Shown here: in pieces, positions 55,244-64,000 of the stretch | Numbering within the stretch: the stretch's first letter is position 1 | How the letters are laid out: each line of letters starts with the position of its first letter | Assembly (NCBI RefSeq): GCF_000003815.2 | Contig: NC_049987.1 | Span: 19,812,614 to 19,876,613 of the forward strand | DNA from: Branchiostoma floridae | Lineage: Eukaryota > Chordata > Leptocardii > Amphioxiformes > Branchiostomatidae | DNA length: 64,000 nucleotides | Direction of reading: 5' to 3' | Program-made: the position numbers and the translations under genes | Notes under the pieces: model-generated | What the model was told of the DNA's origin: nothing | Database searches by the model: none | Seen by the model: the letters and a program-made list of their open reading frames with translations, nothing else

Positions 55244-55249
55244 TTTATT
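55244..55249 (-). terminator. Polyadenylation signal AATAAA for myosin heavy chain
   Basis: AATAAA on the minus strand about 550 bases after the myosin stop codon. Confidence 0.45.
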
Positions 55250-55800
55250 GCTGTTACAACGTTCAAACTACTGTAAAAGCATCATTTACGAATACGCAAG
55301 CAAGCATTTCATGCGCGGAGAAGGTAAAGAGGAGTCCAGTGTCAATCAGTCCATGTTTCGGAGAGTTTTCGTCGGTGACCAGCAGACTGTAACGGCTGAA
55401 TACAGAAAACAAAGATACATGGAAAGTGAATGACAGTTTCACAACATTGGCTTCAATAATATATCTGTATACAATTTAGACAAACGTGGATGTTAATATC
55501 CATGTCTACCTAATACCCCAACCACAAGGAAAGACCAAGGGACCCGGTAGGTCAGTAGATATACTAGTAAACATTTGTAGCCGACCTTTATATTATACAT
55601 TTCGTTCAACAAAACTGCCCGACCGGGCCCCTGTCCTGATTTAAAATGTGAACTGAAACTTGACGGAGGAACTATAGTACACCCCTCCCCGCCAGTGACA
55701 CATACGAAGACTGATCTGATGAGGTCATAGGTCGAGGGTCAAAGTTCGTGCATCTAATTTTTGTTTTGAGTGGCGAACAAAACATCCCCATTTCCTCACC

Positions 55801-58800
55801 TTAGTCCTCATCGCTGGAGGTGACAACCCGGCGGGTGGTGCGGGTGACGGTGCGCCTCACCACGGTGGTGCCACCAGCTCCCTCATCCCCGTACACTTGG
55901 CGGGAGGTGTGGGTGGAGCTGGAGCTTCCGCCACCGATGGACAGATGTGCCCCACCGCCACTGGTGTAATGTGCCCCACCGCCGCCGCCGCTGGTGTAAT
56001 GGGCGGAGTGGCCGCCGCTGAAGTGGGCAGAGGGTGCGGCGGAACGCACGCCGGAGCCAACATGACGCCTGGTGACCACGTGGGTCTCGGTGGTGCGGGA
56101 GCGCATCTTGTTCAGCGAGGCCTCCGCCATCTCCATCCGCTCCACCGCGTCCTCCAGCTCGTGCTGGGCGTGCCGGTACTTGGACAGGCTCTGGCCCGCA
56201 CTGCTCTCCTGCAGAAACAGAGATGGGGCGCTTAGAATCTTCCTGGCACTTCCTTGGTCATTTAAACCTAACCTAATGAAGGCCGCAATGATTTGTTTGT
56301 CTACTAGAATGAAAGCACTTTTGGAAGTAGTGTTTGTTCAAACACAAACAAATACGCATGCAAATACAACACACACAAACATATTCATATACATGCACAT
56401 TCACAACACGCACAAGGCACGCACACACAGACACGTACACAACACACACACAACACACAAGTACAAACGTCTATCTACCATTACAAGTGAACAGTTTCAA
56501 CTTCCAATTCTTCAAACAATTTCCCCAAATTCAACAACATGCCGTGAGGATCACATTACTTTTGTACACATCGCTTACTTACCGCCTCCTCCACCTGGCG
56601 TTTGTACATCTTGATCTTGCTCTGAAGCTTCTCGATCAAGTCCTGAAGGCGGATCTGGTTCTTCTTGTTCTCATCATCCTAAAATGTAGAAGTATCCAGG
56701 ATTCAATCAGTGTTTCTTCATGGCATCAATGTTTAATTAGTTCAATTAGCGTTTTACCAGGCAATCAGTACGTCAGTCAGTCTTTACTTAAGCAGGTCAA
56801 AACCAGAAAAGATATGTTCATATAACTAACATACCTATGTCCCATATCTCAGTGCTTGATGTCAACATACATGTATAGTACATGATCATAACTCATAGAT
56901 CTAGTTATGAGAATTAGCAGACCGAAGTTGAGCACTGATGGGACTAAATTGCTTAACGTTTGGAATAGTTTGTGAGAATAACATCTTGTTTATCCTAAAT
57001 TGTTTGATGCCTACGTCACAGTCGTGCATTGGTGATTGGCGTATTCACGGAGATCCTAATAAAACAAACAACCAAACAAACAACCAAGAATAACGGAGTT
57101 CCTTTGGAGATTCCTTGTGAGTGTCCGTACCTGTGGGGTTGACTATGGGACTGACCTAGCCTGACCTGTACGTACCTGTGCAGCGAACTCCTTCAAGGAG
57201 CGGTCGTTCTTCCGCAGAGCCTTGACGTCGTCCTGGTGCTGCTTCTGGATGATTGACAGCTGCATCTCAAGTTCACGGATCTGCCAGGGAAATACAAAGT
57301 ATGACCATCAAACATCATAAAGAGAAACTTATTACAAATTTAACAGAGAAATGACAAAATATTTTCTCCTTTCTCACTAAGTAGTTCTGATGTCTTACGC
57401 AGATGGTGGTGAATGTTACTTTTGATAATGATGAAGATGATGTTGTTGATTTTGATGCTGCTGATGCTGATGGTAATGAAGATAATGATGTAATGATGAT
57501 GATGACGACGACGATGATGATGAAGATGATGATGAAGAGGATGAGACTGCCGATGCTGATGATGACGACGACGACGATGATGATGATGATGACGATGATG
57601 ATGGCGTTGACGACGATGATGATGATTGAACGGCAACATGTTTCTTACCCTTTCCTCCACCTTTGCCAAGGCACGTTTGCCGCCCTTCAGGGCGGACTGC
57701 TCAGCCTCCTCAAGCTGTTGCTGGAGATCCTTGAAGGTCATCTCAAGGTTGTGCTTGACCTTCAGCATGTGTTGGTTCTGATCTTGTTCTGTGCGAAGTT
57801 CTTCGGCCATGCGCCCAGCCTGTAGATGACGACAGTACATTACAATAAATGGGACACTTTTCACGGTTGACACCTGCAGGACTGGAATAAGAGTCGCATT
57901 TGTGGCTCCGTGCATGAGGTTACTTATAATGATACCATTCCGTCAAACTTCTGCGCGTAACAAAAATAAGACTTTTCGAGAAGAGTTGACACAGTAGGAG
58001 GGTTTGGTGGGAAATGCTTAAGGTTGCATGAATAGTCCTGGGAGTAAATTCAAGTTATGTGGATCACAGTTCATTTCAAACAATCAATTTGGATATGGTT
58101 GTTCAGCTAAATGTTATGAGAAGTGAATGACATACGTCGCTGACAGCCCTCTTGGACTTCTCTTCAGTCACGCGGAGTTCGTTGATGTATTCTTCAAGCT
58201 CAGCCCTGAGCGTGTCCAGATCACCCTCGAGTTTGCGCCTCTGGGTGACCAGTCCCGAGGTCTGGGTGGTCAGTTCGCTCACGCGGTCATGGGACTCGGA
58301 CAGGCTGGCGTCTGCAAGCTGGTTTGAAATACATGTGATATAAATTCATTCATTCATCTATGGGTTGACTCAATCTTTGTGGGTAATGATCAATAACTAC
58401 GTACTGTGTGTGTACATAATTTTCAGCTGTAGAGACGAGTCTCACCTCTTTTTTTTTTATTTTTCACGGCAAAATCATTTCAAGCCCACACAAAATGACA
58501 TGTCAATGCCGGCGCCACTATTAGCAGGATCTATTAGAACGTTTCTTTTGCCAAGTTTTGGTTTCAACCAGACATTCATTTATTTGCTCCGCAGATACAT
58601 GCAAGCCGACAAATAGTAAGAGATTGTGTCACAAAATTTTCAGTATGTTTGAGAACTATTCTTTGCAAAATTCTAACTTCTACCAGACTATCGTCCATTT
58701 TCGTCACAGCTTCATGCTGCGGCATGTCCAGTTTCGCTAACAAAAGGAAAGAGATCTGCTTGTGTCACCTTTCTGGCCCGGTCGGCATCCTCCAGCAGCC

Positions 58801-61009
58801 TGCGGACCTCCTCTATCTCCGACTGGATGGTGCTGCAGTACCGGTCCTTCAAGCCCACCTGGTCACGCATGTCCGACCGCATGCGCGAAGTTTCGTCCAG
58901 AGTCATCTGTAAAGGTCACGGAATATAACTCAATACCTGGAGAGGTGTTAGTGCGTTATCGTCAGTTTTAAAACAAAGAAGGGCGAGGTCACATAGACCG
59001 CCGTATGATTTGATGATTTTCAAGAAGACTTTGACAGAACCAACCGGCGAACCGACCTCACGAATGTGACCGCTAGTAACCCATTACTACCTAACGAGCT
59101 AAGGGCACGGTCAAATGCGTCATGAAATCGTCGTACGGTTTTGATGACGTAGGATTTACAAGCAGGTTGTTACGACCGACAGGGATCTTAAGACACCCTA
59201 GCCCTTTTGTGTAGTAATACGGCTGAATTTTTCAAAACAGATGCATGTCCAAAACATTCCCAAAGTTAGCAATCGTACGGCGTATGTAACTGTGCCCTTA
59301 CCTGAAGCTCCTGCAGCTGTGTGTGCAGTTTCGCCAGCAGCTTTTTGGCGTCGTTGTTGGCCCTGGTGGCGCCCTCCAGGTTGATCTCGAGCTCACCCAG
59401 CTGGCCGCTCAGCACGTTGTTCTGACGCAGAGCCTCGGCCCGTCCCCTCGACTCCACATCGACTTGCTCGTTCATTTGCTCGATTGTGCGATGGTGCATT
59501 TTTCTGCACAGAATAAAGTGAGGTTCCGTCACTTTACTGTATTGGTTGCATGCAGCATGTCCGATTAAGGAGATATTGCATTCTTGAAGTAATACTCTTT
59601 CAATTCGGGTCTTGTACAATATAAGTCTTAAAATACTTCATTAACAGAACGTTGCGATTTTGGACAACGGTTTTGATGCTAAATCTGTAACCTACGGTAG
59701 AAAAAAAACACAGTTATTTTCTTTTAACTATAGACGTTTGCCATCAACGAGGAAAGCTCAGCAACAGTTTTCATATTTTTTTCTGAATCTTCACCATGTC
59801 CATCATCGTTCTAAATATACAAGAAACTAAATTGGAACTAACATGGTTGACTCGAACTCCTCCTCCTTCTCGGAAAGGCGCCGGTCGATGTCAGACTTCA
59901 GCTGAGTCAGCTCCAGTTGGATCCTCACAACCTATGACAGGTTAACCAATCATCAAGACCTCTTAATCTAAACAATTGTTATTGTCAACTACAAAGATCA
60001 TGAAAGGCAGCACAACAAAAATTGTTGTTTTTTTCGCGGAATTTTTCGGCGAATCAATTGCAAAACAGGGCGTCACAGGACCAACAAACTACTGGCTACT
60101 TTTTGCGTCAGAAGGCAGCTGAATTCTCTGCGACACATCCAAGCTGTCCCAGGGATATTTTCCGTGTGCTAGTGTGGTGTTTAGCCATAGCCGATGTTGT
60201 TGAGTTGACGTTAATTGGAAATTCAACATGGTCAATACTGAAGGGCGGTGGCAATATTGGTTGTTGTTCATGTATTGGATTTATTGGAATAGCATTTGGA
60301 CTCTTCGTATGAGGTAAATACGTCTCTCCATCTTTATCTCTACTTTGTCCCCCCCAACGACCAGGAGGTAAGGGATTAGGTAGGTAGTTAGGTAGGTAAA
60401 TACTCCTTATGGTCGTTAGATGGCGAACATGGTGGCATACCTTTCCTTGCTCGATCTCGAGAGCGCCCTCTGCCTCGTCCAGTGCGCTCCGCAGGTCCTC
60501 CAGCTCCACCTCCAGGCGGCGCTTGGCTTTCTCCGTCTCGGACACCGCTCTGCCGCTGCCCGACAGCTGGTCCTGCAGGTCCGAGCAATCCTCTGAAGGT
60601 AGAAAAGAGCTTTATTTTGAAATGCTTGCCTAAAGGATAGTTAGAGCATGGAACACTATGTTGAAACCGTACGTAGACATGTGAAGAAGAGACTAGTCCA
60701 ATAAGAGTCTCTAGTTAATGGAGTACAAACTATACTTTTTGGGGTTTTGCTTCTCTGTAAAAGGCTAGGAGTAAAGGAGGAAGTGTCTCTTTTCTTCTGC
60801 ATTGAGTGAGGTTTCTGACCTTAACAAGTACGTAGTTGTAGACCACTTATGAATAGAAAATATAAATGAAAAGTAACGTTTGCTTAAGTATAGATAGGCT
60901 AGCGGAATAGTTGTAATATGAAGAAAAAATGGTTACATTACGAATCATTTATCATTTCAATGTTTGGATCTACTGGTCTTCCTAAGAAATGAAACACAAA
61001 GACTAAAAG

Positions 61010-61061
<52 letters not shown>

Positions 61062-64000
61062 ACGTTTTGTAAGGTTAATGAAATGAATTGCGAGAAGTGG
61101 TTCACGTACGGTGAAGAACCCTCGACTCCTTCCTCTGGATCTCAATAGCCTCGCTGATCTCCTCGATCATGGACCTGAGCTTGAGCATCTCTGCCTGGTG
61201 CGTGCGGCTCTCCACCTGGGACCTCTCCAGGGTGATGGACAGCTCTTCACTCTTCGTCTTCCACTCTATGATCTGTCTGTCCACCAAGGTCTGCTTCTTC
61301 TCCAGCTGAGAGGCAAGGGTGTGGGCCTTCTCCACCTCAACCTGGCGATAGACAAGACACATGCTGGTGTAAATACAGGTATGTTTCATTCCATCTATCA
61401 CCATGGTGAAGGGAGCTCGATACTAGTGTAGGAAATACCATTACAAGTTACACACCATGACAATATCAACAATATAGGTCCATGTCATATACAGTGAGAA
61501 CATTGTTACGTGGTAGGCAGACCCATCACTTATTAGAGTCCCGCTAAAAGCAGTGAGTTGTCTGCTTACATTCTTCTACAAGGGGAGATATTTGTCAACT
61601 ATGGCCTCAATATACATGAAGTCCAGCAGCGGCGTACGTCAGCTTTGCTTTACACTGTATTTGGACGATGTAAGCATCCAACCGATCGAGATGCATGCAC
61701 TTCTTTGCCTTACAGAGTAAGAGGTATCATAGATGACGTACATGGAAGTCCTCCACTTCTGCTGCCAGCCTCATGCGAGTCTTGTCCAGACTCAGGCATC
61801 TCGCGTTCGCCGCGTCCAGAGCCTCCTCAGCCTCCGCCAACCGGAGAGCCATCTTCCGCTTGATCTGGGAAAATACGTCAGACGTATGTCATTCTTGAGC
61901 AGGTAGAACGTATCTATTTGTCTTAGTGAAAAGTGATCCCCCATAAAATCATTTGTACGGCATATACATCTTTGTCGTCTTCCACAACGAAAAACCATCA
62001 AGAACATTGTCCTCTATGGCTTGCTGACTGAATGTTAATTCCGTGTCAAGGCTGAACAATTGGTACACAGTTGGCAAGTCTGGTTTAACATAAGGTTCCA
62101 TAGAAGAAATCGGTATATTACTAGTGTACGCTAGAGGCAGATATCTTCTTCAATTATCTTCATATTCCTAATGCAATTGGATAAACTATGCGTTATAGTT
62201 CCACCTGTCCTTACATTTACAAGTGTCTAAAGAAGAGAGAAGAAGCTGGACATGTACGTACATGTACTAGCATACATTATTAGATGTAGATGTAGTGAGA
62301 TACCGCATCATACTGTAATCAATCCCTGCTTTCTCACTATGACCTGTACTTAGCTTAACCTGTAAGAGCATTAACGGCTTCAGTCAAGAGATTCCATGCC
62401 ATTATGACAAAATAAATTTGAACATAGGAGAGTGTGTGTGTGTGGTACAAAGATCTTGTTACTCACCTCCTCGGACTCCTCCATCTTGCCGGAAACCTCG
62501 CTCTCGTACTTGTTCTTCCACATGAGCACCTCGGCGTTGAGCTTGGAGAGTTCCCTCTGCATGCCCGCGCGGCTCTCCTGCTCCTCCTCGATGGCCTCCT
62601 GGAAGCGGAGCAGCTCGGCCTGCACCGAGCGCAGCTGAGCCATCGTGTTGTTCTTAGCCTTGATCTCCTCGTCCAGGGAGCGCTTAGCCTCCTCAACCTG
62701 CAGGGAAATGTTAGCTGATGGTTATTCCATGACTTTTGTTCACAATGGTTTAACTGCTCGGGCGCACAGCTAGTAGTGCCTAACATACCCTGTTAGGCTT
62801 AGGTCACATTTAAAAAAAAGGGGCCCGGTCGGGCAGCTTTTGGGAGCGAAACGAGTGATATAACCGACATCAAAATGCACAAAATCTCAAAATAAGATTT
62901 AAGGGTATAGTTTGTGTATTTTTCTAGGTATATGATTTGATTTTTCGTTTCTTAAAACATCCCGACCGGTCCCCGGTTTGGAAATGTGACCTAGGCCTTA
63001 CAATGGCAAAGACAAGAACAATAGAACTGGAATTGAGACTTTAGCTTTACAATGTATCCGTTTATAGTGTGCCTAATCTAACCACTCCCTTGAATTCGTA
63101 CGCACATTTGCATTCACACACGACAGTTGGACCTCACAACTTCTCAATATGTTGTCTGTCTGTCTATTCAATGTTTTGCTGTCCGAGTATGCCTTTTATG
63201 CCTGCTGGTAGGGCCAAATTAATATTCACCCAAGCCAACCTTCCAGTCACTTTAATCCTATATTCCGCTTCGCAACCTGTCACCTTACATTATTCAAACA
63301 ACCGACACGCACCAAGACAAACAAACAAAATTAGGTAACAAATTAAAATAATATTAACCTGAGATTTGAGGATGGACTCGTTTCGCCTGAGAGCGTTGAC
63401 GGTGGACTCCGACTCCTCCAGGCGGCGGGTCAGCTCGGCGTTCTCGGCCGTCAGACGAGTCTTGAAGGACTGCAGCTCCGAGATGATGTGAGTGTGCTCC
63501 TCGATCTTCACCGTCACGCTGATGAAGGTCGACTCCAGATGTTTGTTGGCCTTTTCCAACTGAAGCTGTAAAATGAGTAGTCGATCGTCAATGTGGTATT
63601 GGTCAACACGTGTGGACCTAATGTTTCTAAAACATGTATTTATTGGATATGGGAGAATTCTTCTTCACAACCAGTAGATACTAACTTGACTTACGTTTCG
63701 GAAGCATTTATGCATTGTATCTATAAATTCGTACATGAATCTAAAACATAATAATCTGTACCCGATTCACTATACGTACTTGACTTTGTTGAGGTCTCTT
63801 ATATAGATTAAGCGGTCGACCCTTGGGATTCTTCGTCTCTCAGTATATGAACGACAACAGCATATGGAATACATTATCAAGATGCCAGCGCCTACCATGG
63901 CCGAACCCATCGTCGGAGGCCAATGATATAATTACTATATTCACGCGTTTCAATTGTTAAAAGTTCCCAAACAAGTACCTTCTGCTTAGACAACGCCTCG
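55801..64000 (-). CDS. Myosin heavy chain (class II), 3' part: rod and tailpiece
   Basis: Fourteen exons (minus strand), the first cut by the window end: >64000-63979, 63565-63359, 62697-62467, 61864-61742, 61341-61110, 60592-60441, 59931-59843, 59503-59302, 58906-58769, 58318-58136, 57819-57649, 57280-57176, 56678-56583 and 56208-55801 (stop TAA). Phases agree and give about 785 residues. The sequence is heptad coiled coil with myosin landmarks: EEAKRSLDEE, ALRLAEAEEALDAANARC, EKAKRRLEVELEDL, HHRTIEQMNEQV, ALKGGKRALAKVEER, ENKKNQIRLQDLIEKL, YRHAQHELEDA and MAEASLNKMRSR. The rod dimerises and packs into thick filaments. After the rod comes a tail of about 97 non-helical residues, Gly/Ser/His-rich and ending SSDED. 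Head, neck and S2 lie outside the window. Muscle-type is likely; paramyosin is excluded by the myosin-specific C-terminal blocks. Confidence 0.93.
57420..57630. repeat. GAT/GAC trinucleotide repeat in a myosin intron
   Basis: An imperfect (GATGAC)n/(GAT)n tract of about 0.2 kb just downstream (minus strand) of exon 57819-57649. It produces a false Met/Asp-rich frame on one strand and a His/Arg-rich one on the other. Confidence 0.9.
61012..61057. repeat. (TA)n microsatellite in a myosin intron
   Basis: About 23 TA dinucleotides in a row. Confidence 0.95.
62796..62997. mobile_element. MITE family 3, copy b
   Basis: The ends GGCTTAGGTCACATTT and AAATGTGACCTAGGCC are flanked by TTA (62793-62795 and 62998-63000). 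The subterminal GGCCCGGTCGGGCAG and CCCGACCGGTCCCCGG are also inverted. A partial relative (GCCCGACCGGGCCCCTGTCC) lies near 55616. In a myosin intron. Confidence 0.8.

Noticed and set aside
57340-57915. His/Arg-rich and Met/Asp-rich frames
   Set aside because: Translations of the GAT/GAC microsatellite next to a genuine myosin exon.
1-64000. CRISPR arrays, bacterial operons, prophage or rRNA genes
   Set aside because: The tandem repeats are minisatellites without unique spacers, and the genes are intron-bearing metazoan ones.

Overview
This is a 64-kb piece of a metazoan nuclear genome. It has short exons with GT-AG introns, non-LTR retrotransposons, MITEs and minisatellites. Amphioxus (Branchiostoma) or a close invertebrate deuterostome fits best: it has a prokineticin-type gene, a muscle-type myosin rod, very MITE-rich introns and tandem arrays sitting on splice sites. 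The species is inferred, not proven. All gene models were assembled by eye from reading frame, splice signals and phase agreement, without transcripts.

Layout. 0-5.4 kb: a 51-bp minisatellite, then a 5'-truncated CR1/Jockey-type LINE nested in an older Tx1/L1-type LINE. 6.0-6.9 kb (+): the large exon of a class A GPCR. 7.4-9.5 kb: tandem and MITE-like repeats. 11.8-33.8 kb (-): a locus of secreted cysteine-rich and tyrosine/glycine-rich proteins. It has one recognisable signal-peptide exon, five single-module 4-cysteine exons, and four downstream three- or four-exon cassettes that each end in their own stop. 34-42 kb: intergenic, with a possible promoter or 5'UTR near 38.6-38.9 kb. 42.5-48.0 kb (-): a complete nine-exon PLP-dependent group II decarboxylase (492 aa), with copies of one MITE family in three introns. 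51.3-52.9 kb (+): a two-exon prokineticin-like hormone gene (105 aa). 55.2-64 kb (-): the 3' half of a myosin heavy chain, running off the window end.

The main candidate for an undescribed system is the 11.8-33.8 kb locus. Its exons alternate a C-x5-C-x5/6-C-x9-14-C module with tyrosine-rich segments (one exon is 31 Tyr in 58 residues) and Pro/Glu-rich helical segments. All joins between the signal exon, module exons and cassette first exons are phase 0. Alternative use of one signal peptide with several C-terminal cassettes is therefore possible, but four adjacent genes with unseen signal exons are equally possible. The prokineticin-like gene keeps the AVITG-type mature N-terminus (AIITG), the ten-cysteine pattern and the signal/AVITG exon boundary.
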